Of a stretch of 64,000 bases of DNA, positions 44,123 through 53,631 are shown in pieces (the first letter of the stretch is position 1; each line of letters opens with the position of its first letter). The notes beneath the pieces are model-generated. The model made no database searches. It had not been told where the DNA came from and saw nothing but the letters and a program-made list of their open reading frames with translations. A program made the position numbers and the translations under genes. The DNA lies in the NCBI GenBank assembly GCA_029861535.1, contig JAOTZC010000010.1, positions 1 to 64,000 on the forward strand, given 5' to 3'. The DNA comes from Gammaproteobacteria bacterium. GTDB taxonomy: Bacteria > Pseudomonadota > Gammaproteobacteria > Steroidobacterales > Woeseiaceae.

Positions 44123-45061
44123 TCACAACGGCGGCCGGGGTTTTTTCAAACAGAGATCAACGAGGTCGTTGATCGTCGCGACGCCAACACACATAACGGT
44201 GTCTGCGCCGCCCCAGTAAATCTTGACGGTCCCGTCGTCCTCGGCGATAGCGCCGCAGCTAAACACCACATTGTGGACGTAACCCGTTAGCTCCCACGGA
44301 TCTTCCGGTGATAGAATCCAATCGTCGGCAACGCCGAGCACTTTGGCGGGATCTTCCAGGTCATGAAGCGCCACGCCCAGGCGATACACCGAACCATCCA
44401 TTGTCGGAAACACGCCGTGGTATATGTTGAGCCATCCCTTCGCTGTTTTTATCGGCGTCGCGCCAGGACCTATTTTCATTTCGTCCCAATGATAGGTAAC
44501 AGGTTGGATTACCGGCACGGAGTTTCCCCAGTGAACCAGGTCGGGAGACCAGGACAGCCAGATGCACCAGGGATTGATTTCCGAGTGAGGTCGATCGAGC
44601 CGCGCGTAGCGTCCATTAAATGTGTCGGGGAAAATCACAATATTTCGCATGTCTGCCTGACTAATTAGCGACACTCTCTCGACATTCTCGAAATCACGGG
44701 TCTTCGCCAGCCCGATGCGTACGCCGAACCGCGAATACGCGCTGTAAGTAATGAAATGCTCGTCGCCAATCGTACAGATTCGCGGATCCTCGACACCGTA
44801 TTCTTCGTGCACCGCGAATTCCGTTTCATCGGACGGCTCCATGAACGGTTTGGGATCAGCGTGAAACCCGTAACCGTCGTTGCTGCGCGCGATGCCGATG
44901 ATCGATCGTCCGTTACGTAGATGGGACCGGAACATCAGGATGTATTCGCCGTTAAACTTGGTTGCCCCTGCATTGTGAACGGTTTCAACGGGGTAGGGGA
45001 TGTCGTGCTTGGTGAGAATCGGATTACGCTCATAGCGCATCACCAACGGTTTATTGATCAT
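44123..45061 (-). CDS. GH130-family glycoside phosphorylase
   Basis: 312 aa with the five-bladed propeller motifs of family GH130: NAGATKFNGEYILMFRSHLRNGRS, GVEDPRICTIGDEHFITYSAYS, KIGPGATPIKTAKGWLNIYHGV and GYVHNVVFSCGAIAEDDGTVKIYWGGAD. GH130 enzymes mostly phosphorolyse beta-mannosides. The start overlaps the end of the upstream glycosyltransferase gene by 11 bp, so the pair forms an operon. Cytoplasmic, with no signal peptide. Exact substrate unknown. Confidence 0.85.
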   Translation of the reverse strand: MINKPLVMRYERNPILTKHDIPYPVETVHNAGATKFNGEYILMFRSHLRNGRSIIGIARSNDGYGFHADPKPFMEPSDETEFAVHEEYGVEDPRICTIGDEHFITYSAYSRFGVRIGLAKTRDFENVERVSLISQADMRNIVIFPDTFNGRYARLDRPHSEINPWCIWLSWSPDLVHWGNSVPVIQPVTYHWDEMKIGPGATPIKTAKGWLNIYHGVFPTMDGSVYRLGVALHDLEDPAKVLGVADDWILSPEDPWELTGYVHNVVFSCGAIAEDDGTVKIYWGGADTVMCVGVATINDLVDLCLKKPRPPL

Positions 45062-46079
45062 CGCGTGCTTCTCCGTTCAAAATCTCTTGGTATACGCGAA
45101 CATAGTCGCGTGCCATGCGCGTACTGGAAAAGCACTTTTCCACATCGGCACGGCAGAGGGATCTATCAATCGTCCCGATCGTTGCCACCGCATTTATTGC
45201 ACCCTCAATGTCTTTAACAATATAACCGGTTTCGCCGTCTCGGATGATTTCTGGCATTGAACCGCGGTCAAACGCAATGACGGGTGTTCCGCACGCCATA
45301 GCTTCAATCAGACTCAATCCAAAGGGTTCGTCGAAACTGATTAGATGCAACAGTGCGAGCGCGTGGCCCAGTACGTCCGCCCTTTGAGTGGGCCCCACCG
45401 AACCGAGATATTCCACCGTCGTGCCATCAATATGGGGTTCCACCTGGTTTGCGTAATACTCATGATCTTGAATGATGCCGGCGATTACCAGCTTGACTCC
45501 GACGCGTTTTGCCACGTCGATCGCTTCGCGTACCCCTTTCTCCGGATGGATGCGACCAAAGAACAGCAGGTACGCGCCCTTCGTGTCGCAATACGGGAAT
45601 TGAGCGATATCGATTCCATGATGGACGGTCGCAATGTAATCGAGGTCCGGCGACTTATCGGCCTCGCTGATCGCTACATAGTGGCTCCGAGCATTGTATT
45701 TCTGGTAGACCGGCATGATTTTTGGCGAAGAAAATCCGTGAATCGTCGTTAATAGCGGAGTGTCGACCAGTCCGGAGTACGTTAGCGGCAAAAAGTCGAA
45801 ATGATTGTGAATGAGATCGAAATCGGAAGCTCGCTCGAAGACCTCGGAAATGTGCAGACATTCCGCAACTTTCGGATCAACTGAGTGATCCTCCGAATAT
45901 GGGCGCGGACAAACAGCGACAAGCTTGGCGCTGGTTTGCGAATCGCCAGTGGCGAAAAGAGTCACGTCCAGGCCCATATGTACCAGCTCCTCCGTCAGAA
46001 GACTGACCACTGCTTCCCACGGCCCGTAGTGCCGAGGAGGCGTCCGCCATGAAACTGGGCTGAGGACTGCAATATGCAT
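45051..46079 (-). CDS. GT4-family glycosyltransferase
   Basis: 342-aa GT-B fold retaining glycosyltransferase. MHIAVLSPVSWRTPPRHYGPWEAVVSLL contains the PxxYGxxE-type acceptor motif. YLLFFGRIHPEKGVREAI and LIEAMACGTPVIAFDRGSMPEII provide the nucleotide-sugar site with the E-x7-E arrangement (EPFGLSLIE). No signal peptide. Start ATG 46079; the track adds a TTG codon. Operon with the downstream GH130 gene; the second GH130 gene is divergent from it. Confidence 0.88.
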   Translation of the reverse strand: MHIAVLSPVSWRTPPRHYGPWEAVVSLLTEELVHMGLDVTLFATGDSQTSAKLVAVCPRPYSEDHSVDPKVAECLHISEVFERASDFDLIHNHFDFLPLTYSGLVDTPLLTTIHGFSSPKIMPVYQKYNARSHYVAISEADKSPDLDYIATVHHGIDIAQFPYCDTKGAYLLFFGRIHPEKGVREAIDVAKRVGVKLVIAGIIQDHEYYANQVEPHIDGTTVEYLGSVGPTQRADVLGHALALLHLISFDEPFGLSLIEAMACGTPVIAFDRGSMPEIIRDGETGYIVKDIEGAINAVATIGTIDRSLCRADVEKCFSSTRMARDYVRVYQEILNGEARDDQ

Positions 46080-46225
46080 CAATATGCTCGAATCTGGCGA
46101 CTCACAAAAGCGTGACCTTTAACGCAAGCTTCCGGCGGCCAACACGTCTATAATTCGCACGTTGCGAACCGAGGTCGCCGATCCATGATCAATGTTAGTC
46201 GGATTACGTTAGCGCGCAATCGTTA

Positions 46226-47698
46226 ATGAGAGTTATAGAACAACGTAAGCAACTAGTCCAACGGCGCTCAACATTGCTGAACGCCGAGAGTTCACGCGTT
46301 ATTACTCGGCCGCATATTCCAGGAGATAAAGGCCGCATCAAGGTTCTGATCGGTCGGGTCGCAAAGCTAAGCGATGAAGTCGCACAGCACTTGCTAGACG
46401 TTGTCACTCAAGACTTCTCAGCGCGACACCGAAACTTTCGTGAGACCCTGCAGAGGAATTTCGATCGTGTCGCAGAGCACGTTCCCAAACGTGTCTTTTT
46501 GTCAACTGAGAAGCAACTTCTGCTTGGCGCTTACTTCACGGCAGAGTATTCAGTTGAGGCGGCCGCGCTGTTCAATCCCTCTATCGTTCCTCACCCAGAT
46601 CAAAAAGGCGTGGATAAGGGCTCGCAACGATTCGTCATGAGTTTCAGGGCAACGGGCGAAGGTCACGTGTCGTCGGTTGAATTTCGGAGTGGAATCGTCG
46701 ACACAAACAATGACATCTACTTCGACCCGATCAGCCAATATGTGGCCACGCCTGAGATGCACACCGATCCTGTCTATCATCGTCTACACTTTCGACGAAA
46801 ACTCGAGGAGTTGGGGGCGAGCGACCGGGTTACGAATCGCCTGTTGAGGGGACTAAACGAGACGTTTACGTTGGACGAGTTAGAAGCTCAAATTCGGAAA
46901 TTCCGCTCGTCCAAGTTTCGACTGAAGGACAAACATCAAGCGATCGATACAGTGTTGTGGCTGGCGCGGTCCAATTACGAGGTGATTTTTCGGCCCGATG
47001 AACTGATCTCTGAAAGAGTGATCTTCCCGGTGTCAGAAAACGAGAGCGCAGGCATCGAGGATGCCCGGTTTGTGCGTTTCGAGGATGATGATAAGTCCAT
47101 TATGTACTACGCCACTTATACGGCTTACAACGGATTTACGATCCTGCCTCAGATTCTCAAGACAACAGACTTCCTGACATTCGAGATACACACGCTCAGC
47201 GGCAAGTCCGCCCAAAACAAAGGTATGGCGTTATTTCCGCGAAGGATTAATGGAAATTTCGTGATGCTGTCACGCCAAGACGGTGTCAATAATTACATCA
47301 TGTTCTCGGACAACGTTCGCCACTGGGATGATGCGGAACTCCTGCAGGAGCCTGTTCATCCGCTGGAGTTTGTTCAGATTGGGAATTGTGGATCGCCGGT
47401 GGAGACATCTGCGGGGTGGCTTGCGCTGTTTCATGGAGTCGGCCCGATGCGCAGATACAGCGTCTGGGCCGAGCTGTTGGACCTTGACGATCCCTCGCAA
47501 GTTATCGGTCGCTTAGATGAGCCGATATTGACACCGGACGAGCATGAGCGAGACGGCTACGTGCCGAATGTCGTCTATACCTGCGGAAGCATGGTTCACG
47601 GGGATACGTTGATAATTCCGTATGGAATTGCAGACCAAAGATGCCGGGTTGCGACCGTATCCCTTCCAGAGCTGTTATCACGGCTCCAGCGACAATGA
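46226..47698 (+). CDS. Second GH130-family glycoside phosphorylase, extended form
   Basis: 490 aa. The N-terminal 110 residues, helical and charged, precede the GH130 propeller: FNPSIVPHPD, GSQRFVMSFRATGEGHVSSVEFRSGIVD, AGIEDARFVRFEDDDKSIMYYATYTAYNG, QNKGMALFPRRINGNFVMLSRQDG, IGNCGSPVETSAGWLALFHGVGPMRRYSVWAELLDLDDPS and YVPNVVYTCGSMVHGDTLIIPYG. Longer than the neighbouring GH130 protein and from a different subgroup. Its stop is 7 bp from that of the convergent GT4 fusion gene. TATAAT at 46149-46154 could be its -10 element. Confidence 0.85.
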   Translation: MRVIEQRKQLVQRRSTLLNAESSRVITRPHIPGDKGRIKVLIGRVAKLSDEVAQHLLDVVTQDFSARHRNFRETLQRNFDRVAEHVPKRVFLSTEKQLLLGAYFTAEYSVEAAALFNPSIVPHPDQKGVDKGSQRFVMSFRATGEGHVSSVEFRSGIVDTNNDIYFDPISQYVATPEMHTDPVYHRLHFRRKLEELGASDRVTNRLLRGLNETFTLDELEAQIRKFRSSKFRLKDKHQAIDTVLWLARSNYEVIFRPDELISERVIFPVSENESAGIEDARFVRFEDDDKSIMYYATYTAYNGFTILPQILKTTDFLTFEIHTLSGKSAQNKGMALFPRRINGNFVMLSRQDGVNNYIMFSDNVRHWDDAELLQEPVHPLEFVQIGNCGSPVETSAGWLALFHGVGPMRRYSVWAELLDLDDPSQVIGRLDEPILTPDEHERDGYVPNVVYTCGSMVHGDTLIIPYGIADQRCRVATVSLPELLSRLQRQ

Positions 47699-47705
47699 AG
47701 GACTC

Positions 47706-50018
47706 TCACGCAGCATTTGGCTGCCCGGGCAGCAATTTTTCGGCGTCAGATGCCACATGATTGTGACTCGTCGTTAGTCCTCGTAGATTGTAAATGGCGA
47801 GCAGGGAGCTCAGGTAAGACAGCGTTGATTCGGCGCCCTGATTTTCATTGACACCGTCCCGAGTGAGCCCATCGCAACATCCGCCGCTGGCATAATCGTA
47901 AAGTTGGACTTGTTGATCGTTCTTCCCCAGGTACCAATTGAAACAGGCAGATACGAGTTGAACCCATTCTTCGCGTTGCGTGCATTCATAGGCTTCGATA
48001 CCGGCGCCGATCATGGCGGCCGCTTCAAGTGGCTGTTGATCGTAGGGCGCTTTGCTTCCGGATTTTGGAAACCAGCCCTGATTGCCAACGGGGGCGAAAC
48101 ACCCATAGGTGGGACTGACCTGGATGTCTCTTAACCATTCGAGTACATCGATACCGGTTTTCACCATGTCATCGTCGTTGCTAACACGACCACAGGCCAG
48201 CAGCGCTTCGGGTAGGCGCGCATTATCATAGGTCAACTCGGCTTCGTGCCATTGCCAGTCTTGAGTGGCGAATTGCCGGAAACGATCCAACAATCTGTTA
48301 CCCAGCGATTCAAGTAGCCGACGAACCTGGCGATCATTGTTATTCCGACGGAGATACGCCTGCATACCGAGAATTGGGAATGCGATGGCGCGAGAATCTG
48401 AAAAACTGTCTAATGCCGGCAGCGCATCGTGGAAGAGTTTCGTTGCGAGAGCGACTTGACCGGAGTCCTGCCCCGTGCCGGCCGCTACGCCCAGGGCCCA
48501 CAGCGCGCGCCCGTGAGAGTCCTCGGATCCAATAGTTTCCAACCACGTGCGCTCGTACGACATGAAATTTCGAAATCTGCCGGTTCCTGGTTCGAAAGCA
48601 TCATCTAAGAAACTGAGATAAACCGACGATAAATCGATCATTGCAGTATCGCTTCGATTCAAATCGCATACCCTGGTTGCGACTATTAGCGCCCTGGCAT
48701 TGTCGTCCACGCAATATCCGTGGGCTCGGTTGGGCACCGTAAACTTGGCGTGTTGGAGCATGCCTGTGTCATCTGTCATGCGGCGAAGATGATTCAGGTT
48801 GATCTGTGGCAGTCGCTGTTCTTTTTGGCTCAATGTATCGAGTGCCGGGAGATCGCGCGCTCGAGCATGTTGCGCCTTGGCCTGCGAAAACAGAGCGAGA
48901 TAACGGTGGCCCATTTCTTTCATTACCATCGGCCGTGAATAGTCGAAAGCGGCCTGGCGCATCTTGAGACGTTCCTCCGGAACGTCAAGAAGTTGATTGA
49001 TCTGTTGCGACAGCGCCTTGGAGTCTTTAAATGGCACGAATCGGCCGCGCCCATCGGCCAAGATCTCTTGTGCATGCCAATAGGGGGTGGAGACGACGGC
49101 CTTGCCTGCACCCACCGCGTACGCCAGCGTACCGGATACAACCTGAGCCTCGTTAAGATATGGGGTAACGTAGATATCGGCAGCTCGAATAATCTCAAGT
49201 AACTCATCGCGTGCCAGGAACCGGTCATGGAAGACAACATTGTTGCCAACACCCAGTTCCTTTGCCCGGTGATGCAAACTCAAGCGATAGTCCTCACCGC
49301 TTTCGGCCTTGCAGTGCGGATGGGTGGCACCGACCACATAATAGAGTACGTCCGGATGTGAGTTGACGATATCGGGTAGGGCATCGATCATGTATTCGAT
49401 GCCCTTACCTGGTGAGAGCAGGCCGAACGTCAAGATTACAGTCTTATCGCCTGCCCCCAGCTTACTTTTGCATGGATCCGGGTCCAGAAACGGAACATCA
49501 GGAATTCCATGATGAATGAGCGCTATTTTTCGTTCTGGAACCTGATATGTATCACGAAGAAAATCGGCAGCATGCTCGCTCATGACGACTAAGCTGGCAG
49601 AGACTTCCGATAATTTGATGATGATCTTCCTCTCCTCCGCCGATGGTTCTTTCAACACCGTGTGCAGGGTGGTAAAAAGAGGACTCTTCACGTTCTTCGC
49701 GAGTTCGATAATGAAGCTGCCGCGTTGGCCGCCGAATATTCCGTATTCGTGCTGAAGACAAATTACCGCTGGATTCTCCAAATTCAGAAAATCTGCAGCG
49801 AGACGGTATTCATTCAGATCGTCCTGGCTGATCTGGAATTTGACCTCATCCGGATACGCGTAACCGTCCGCGCGATCGTTCATCGCTACGATAGAACAAT
49901 CGATTCTTGGATCGTTCTCGAGAATCGCGTTGGCAAGATCAGCCGTAAAGGTGGCAATGCCACACTGTCTCGGTAGGTACGAGCCGATAAGAGCGACTGA
50001 TTTTATATTCGGTGGCAT
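47706..50018 (-). CDS. GT4 glycosyltransferase fused to a helical (alpha/alpha barrel-like) domain
   Basis: 770 aa from ATG 50018, with AAGGGT 6 nt upstream; the track's 29 extra residues are not needed. Residues 1-390 are a GT-B glycosyltransferase: GSYLPRQCGIATFTADLA, LQHEYGIFGGQRGSFI, ILTFGLLSPGKGIEYMIDAL and VSGTLAYAVGAGKAVVSTPYWHAQEIL. Residues about 430-750 form a mostly helical domain with RMTDDTGMLQHA, RAHGYCVDDNARALIVA and ENQGAESTLSYLSSLLAIY, like the alpha/alpha barrels of some glycan-processing enzymes. Same chemistry cluster as the two GH130 genes and the GT4 gene. Confidence 0.85.
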   Translation of the reverse strand: MPPNIKSVALIGSYLPRQCGIATFTADLANAILENDPRIDCSIVAMNDRADGYAYPDEVKFQISQDDLNEYRLAADFLNLENPAVICLQHEYGIFGGQRGSFIIELAKNVKSPLFTTLHTVLKEPSAEERKIIIKLSEVSASLVVMSEHAADFLRDTYQVPERKIALIHHGIPDVPFLDPDPCKSKLGAGDKTVILTFGLLSPGKGIEYMIDALPDIVNSHPDVLYYVVGATHPHCKAESGEDYRLSLHHRAKELGVGNNVVFHDRFLARDELLEIIRAADIYVTPYLNEAQVVSGTLAYAVGAGKAVVSTPYWHAQEILADGRGRFVPFKDSKALSQQINQLLDVPEERLKMRQAAFDYSRPMVMKEMGHRYLALFSQAKAQHARARDLPALDTLSQKEQRLPQINLNHLRRMTDDTGMLQHAKFTVPNRAHGYCVDDNARALIVATRVCDLNRSDTAMIDLSSVYLSFLDDAFEPGTGRFRNFMSYERTWLETIGSEDSHGRALWALGVAAGTGQDSGQVALATKLFHDALPALDSFSDSRAIAFPILGMQAYLRRNNNDRQVRRLLESLGNRLLDRFRQFATQDWQWHEAELTYDNARLPEALLACGRVSNDDDMVKTGIDVLEWLRDIQVSPTYGCFAPVGNQGWFPKSGSKAPYDQQPLEAAAMIGAGIEAYECTQREEWVQLVSACFNWYLGKNDQQVQLYDYASGGCCDGLTRDGVNENQGAESTLSYLSSLLAIYNLRGLTTSHNHVASDAEKLLPGQPNAA

Positions 50019-50129
50019 GTTGATACCCTTACGATACTCCGCTCCTACGCCGTAAATATAAGTATCAACACTAATATTTGAAAGCCGTTGATTGGCAAGT
50101 TTCAAATCCTCGACTAGTGTTTTCCCTCA

Positions 50130-50156
50130 TTCACACGACACTTGGCCTCGTATAAT
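50130..50156 (+). promoter_or_regulatory. Candidate promoter of ydbH
   Basis: A perfect -10 hexamer TATAAT at 50151-50156 lies 6 bp before ATG 50163. TTCACA at 50130-50135 is a plausible -35 with a short 15-bp spacer. Transcription would start at or next to the ATG, giving a leaderless or nearly leaderless message. No Shine-Dalgarno is visible before ATG 50163, which agrees. Confidence 0.45.
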
Positions 50157-50162
50157 GGCCGC

Positions 50163-52457
50163 ATGAAGCAAGAAACCGCAAGTCCGCGAGTTCCAATTCT
50201 ATCGTCGTTTCTCAAGCTGCTCGGCATTTTCCTCGCCGCGATCGCGTTGCTGACGATCGTCCTATATTCTGCGTCGCCGTGGCTGATCGAACGTATCGCA
50301 CCAAAAGTCGCAGAACGCGTCGGGGTCGAGATAATTGAGGTGCAGGTTGGCTATCCGGGATTGCATAGTGTCCGACTGGATAGCCTGAAGCTCGTTTCTG
50401 ACGCCCTCACCATTGAGGGCCAAAATGGGCGTCTTGGCTATTCACTGCGAAACCTGTTTCAGGGCCAACTAAACGAGCTTGCCATCGAATCAGTGGACAT
50501 GTCAGTCAGCGCGAGCACGTCGACCGCGGATCAAGCTGAATCGATAACAATTGACCAGGCGTTCAACATCATTCCATTCCGACGCGTGGACATAGAGCGA
50601 ATTGTGCTTCGAGTGCCGAATATCGGTTTCGTCGGGGCAGGAAGCGCATCGAAAAGCGAGACCGCCTTGTCGTTTTCGATGGACGGCATCGAACCTGAAC
50701 AAGCAAGTCACTTCGGAGTATCCGCCGATGTATCCGTTGACGAATTCGAGCTGCGTTTTGCTGAGCGCGACGGTGATGCGAGCACGGAATTCTTATCGGC
50801 ACGAGGCGCGATTGCCGCCAGTGAACTGACGGTTGACGGCAACTTCAATCTGAGCGGATATGCGCTGACCTTAGGGAGCGCATTGCTGGGGCTGCCGGCC
50901 GGGCAGGGCACGGTCACAGGCATGTTTCAAACACGCGTGCCATGGCCGCCACCGGATACCTTGTCCTTAGGTGACAGCGCCACGACGTTCCCAGAAATCG
51001 CGGTCGAATGGCAATCCGATGATGGCGATCTCGAACTAAGTTCCGTAGCGGGCTCACTCAGCATAGAGCCGAATAAGATCGATGCCGTGTTGTCCGGAGC
51101 AATTCAAACTCGGACTAACAAAAGTGACATCACGTTGACACTGCCTGAAAACTACGAACTCCATTACGACGCCGGTTCGCTGACCGGAGGCTCCGGATTA
51201 CGCGTGCGAATACAACAACCGACGACCGATATCAAAGCAACGCTTCGATCATTTTCGATAGTGGAGTCGCAGCACATCCGGCTTGAGTTTGATACGGACG
51301 TCGATGCGACATCCGAAACCATCCACGCCGTTGGCAACCTCAATAGTAAACTGACAATTACTCGTGCCGAACCAATGTTAGCGCAAGGGCCACTGCATTT
51401 TACCGGCAACGTCGAAGCCTTCGAGCAGATTCATCAAGCATCGCTTCAGTCTGCTATTAATATCGATGATGACGACTTCCGTATGGATGGCACCGTTACA
51501 TCCGGCATTTTCAATGAGGCGATTGTCAAACTGAACTACGAGCTCGAGTCCGGAGAGGGCGATCTCACGGCTTCAAATAGCGTGACGTTTGGTGCTCCTC
51601 TATTCGCCACATTGGTTCCCGATTGGGACGAAGCTTACGACATCGACGCGGGTCGCATGGAGGTGTCGCTAAACCTCGAGTGGCAATCGACAGACAAAAT
51701 TGCTGCGATCGTTGACATAAACCTTGCGAAGTGTCGGGCGCATTATGACGATTATTTTGCATCGGGACTATCCGGCGAACTGAACCTTCGTTCGGCGGAC
51801 ACGTCCAATGTACTTAATTGGTCACTCGATCCGACCGCGTTGTTTGTCGAAACCGTAGACGTAGGCTTTCCTATCACCGATTTGCATGTAAATCTTTCGT
51901 GGTTTAATGATCAGGTGGACGTTAGCGCCGCGAGGATGTCAATGCTCGGTGGAAAAGCAGCCACCACGCCGTTTATGTATGAGCTTGAGGCAGGCAAAAC
52001 CGCGTTTGACCTTTCCCTTCAAGAGCTCGACCTCGCTCAGATTCTGGCACTCGAGGGCGATGACATTGTCGGGACAGGCACAGTAGACGGAAACCTTCCG
52101 ATCGTAATTAACAACGACAAAGCACGGGTGGAAGGTGGGACGTTGAAGGCGCAACCACCGGGCGGCGTAATACGTCTAACGCCTGCCTTTTCCGAGGTGA
52201 CCGGCCAACCCGGCTTGGACTTCGCCATACTCGCGCTGAAAAATTTCAATTACACCGACCTTAGCAGCGAAATTGACTACGCCGAAAACGGTGATATGAC
52301 GTTGGCCGTGCATCTGATGGGTCGAAATCCTGCGGTTGAGCAGGGAAGGGCGATACAGTACAACCTGAATATCAGTGAGAATATTCCGGTATTGCTTGAA
52401 TCCTTGCGCTTGAAAGACCGGGTCACCGAAAAAGTTGAACTAGGGACCCAAGAGTAA
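50163..52457 (+). CDS. ydbH: YdbH-family AsmA-like intermembrane lipid transport protein
   Basis: 764 aa. One N-terminal membrane segment (LLGIFLAAIALLTIVLYSA) is followed by a long beta-rich periplasmic domain. The C-terminal block is characteristic of YdbH/DUF748-like proteins: ILALEGDDIVGTGTVDGNLPIVI, GTLKAQPPGGVIRLTP and FNYTDLSSEIDYAENGDMTLAVHLMGRNP. YdbH works with TamB and YhdP in phospholipid transport to the outer membrane. The next two genes, ynbE and ydbL, complete the known operon. ATG 50163 is chosen over the track's TTG, which lies before the promoter. Confidence 0.88.
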   Translation: MKQETASPRVPILSSFLKLLGIFLAAIALLTIVLYSASPWLIERIAPKVAERVGVEIIEVQVGYPGLHSVRLDSLKLVSDALTIEGQNGRLGYSLRNLFQGQLNELAIESVDMSVSASTSTADQAESITIDQAFNIIPFRRVDIERIVLRVPNIGFVGAGSASKSETALSFSMDGIEPEQASHFGVSADVSVDEFELRFAERDGDASTEFLSARGAIAASELTVDGNFNLSGYALTLGSALLGLPAGQGTVTGMFQTRVPWPPPDTLSLGDSATTFPEIAVEWQSDDGDLELSSVAGSLSIEPNKIDAVLSGAIQTRTNKSDITLTLPENYELHYDAGSLTGGSGLRVRIQQPTTDIKATLRSFSIVESQHIRLEFDTDVDATSETIHAVGNLNSKLTITRAEPMLAQGPLHFTGNVEAFEQIHQASLQSAINIDDDDFRMDGTVTSGIFNEAIVKLNYELESGEGDLTASNSVTFGAPLFATLVPDWDEAYDIDAGRMEVSLNLEWQSTDKIAAIVDINLAKCRAHYDDYFASGLSGELNLRSADTSNVLNWSLDPTALFVETVDVGFPITDLHVNLSWFNDQVDVSAARMSMLGGKAATTPFMYELEAGKTAFDLSLQELDLAQILALEGDDIVGTGTVDGNLPIVINNDKARVEGGTLKAQPPGGVIRLTPAFSEVTGQPGLDFAILALKNFNYTDLSSEIDYAENGDMTLAVHLMGRNPAVEQGRAIQYNLNISENIPVLLESLRLKDRVTEKVELGTQE

Positions 52458-52516
52458 GTGGCGGGTATCTAAGAACTCCGCTATTCTTCAGTAGAACTCA
52501 GCTGAGACTCGAAACT

Positions 52517-52699
52517 ATGTATTTACGCTTGTTTGTACTGTTCGGATATCTGCTCATTGCCGGCTGCACCCCCACGGTAAAAGTCGCGACGGATGAGCCG
52601 ATCACTATTAACATGAACGTAAACATCAAGCACGAGATCCTGATCAAGGTAGACAGGGAACTCGATGATCTATTCAGCGAAGAAGGGGAATTGTTTTGA
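52517..52699 (+). CDS. ynbE: YnbE-family lipoprotein
   Basis: 60 aa. Short signal peptide with lipobox (LFGYLLIAGCTP), then TPTVKVATDEPITINMNVNIKHEILIKVDRELDDLF, the compact conserved YnbE sequence. In E. coli YnbE is an outer-membrane lipoprotein that caps YdbH by beta-strand augmentation to complete the bridge. It overlaps ydbL by 4 bp (TTGA). Confidence 0.9.
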   Translation: MYLRLFVLFGYLLIAGCTPTVKVATDEPITINMNVNIKHEILIKVDRELDDLFSEEGELF

Positions 52700-53031
52700 C
52701 ACGTAGTAATCGCATTGCGACAACGGCGTTCATGATTCTCGCGTTAGTGAGTACCGCGGTATTTGCGGCAAATTTGGATCAAGCCAAGCGTGATGGGCTT
52801 GTCGGAGAACGAGCCGATGGTTATCTTGGTCTCGTTGTCACATCCGCGCCTGGCGATGTCGTTGAACTCGTCGCTGAAATCAACAAAAAACGTAAAGCTG
52901 AGTACCAACGCATTGCCGCGGCCAACAATCTCACGCTCGAGCAAGTTCAGGCACTGGCTGGCAAGAAGGCGATTGAAAAAACTCGCGCTGGTGACTGGAT
53001 CCTCGTTAACGGCGGCTGGCGGCAAAAGTAG
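52696..53031 (+). CDS. ydbL: YdbL-family periplasmic protein (DUF1318)
   Basis: 111 aa with a signal peptide (IATTAFMILALVSTAVFA) and the DUF1318 body: LDQAKRDGLVGERADGYLGLV, INKKRKAEYQRIAAANNLTLEQVQALAGKKAIEKTRAGDWI. The family is proposed to keep YnbE from multimerising. The start is TTG overlapping the ynbE stop; no ATG lies closer to the signal peptide. Confidence 0.9.
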   Translation: MTRSNRIATTAFMILALVSTAVFAANLDQAKRDGLVGERADGYLGLVVTSAPGDVVELVAEINKKRKAEYQRIAAANNLTLEQVQALAGKKAIEKTRAGDWILVNGGWRQK

Positions 53032-53209
53032 CTGACACCGCAGTGGAGTATTGAAGCGGTACTCTCTCGTGACGCTATTCGCATGCTGATGCGTTCGCTG
53101 CAGACCATGTAGGTAAATCTGCCGATACTCGATAGTCATCCCTTTGCCTAAACTTAATCCTGTATGGCGGCTGCAATGCGAAGATTCCACAGTGCCTGGT
53201 GCAAATGGA

Positions 53210-53620
53210 ATGACTTGGTCCCATTTTTCGCATGACGCTGATCTCGGACTGCGCGGTAGTGGCCGGAGCAAGGCACGGGCTTTCGAACAAATAGCGATGG
53301 CGCTTACCGCTGCGGTCACGGATCCGGATTCGGTGATAGCTGAAAAATCGATCAGCCTCTTTTGCGAGGCGCCGAGCGATGAATTATTGCTGGTCGACTG
53401 GCTCAATACTCTGATTTATGAAATGGCCGTCAGAAAGATGCTATTTCGCGAATTCAGTGTAACGATAACTGCTGGCGTACTGCAGGCGGAAGTCAAGGGC
53501 GAGCCGGTCAACCGCGGAAAACATCATCCTGCCGTCGAGGTTAAAGGTGCCACATACACGGCGCTGGCCGTGGAGCAAACTAATGAAGGGTGGCTTGTAC
53601 AGTGTGTAGTGGATGTTTGA
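53210..53620 (+). CDS. Archease, RtcB activator
   Basis: 136 aa from ATG 53210. The N-terminus WSHFSHDADLGLRGSG matches the archease H-x-ADxG opening, and LLLVDWLNTLIYEMAVRKMLFREF and KGATYTALAVEQTNEGW, with a C-terminal CVVDV, complete the fold and its acidic metal sites (Asp at the motif and at the C-terminal end). Archease speeds RtcB guanylylation and turnover. The track's TTG start at 53144 adds 22 residues without similarity. The gene precedes rtcB, and a hairpin separates the two. Confidence 0.85.
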   Translation: MTWSHFSHDADLGLRGSGRSKARAFEQIAMALTAAVTDPDSVIAEKSISLFCEAPSDELLLVDWLNTLIYEMAVRKMLFREFSVTITAGVLQAEVKGEPVNRGKHHPAVEVKGATYTALAVEQTNEGWLVQCVVDV

Positions 53621-53631
53621 CGAGGCTGTTC

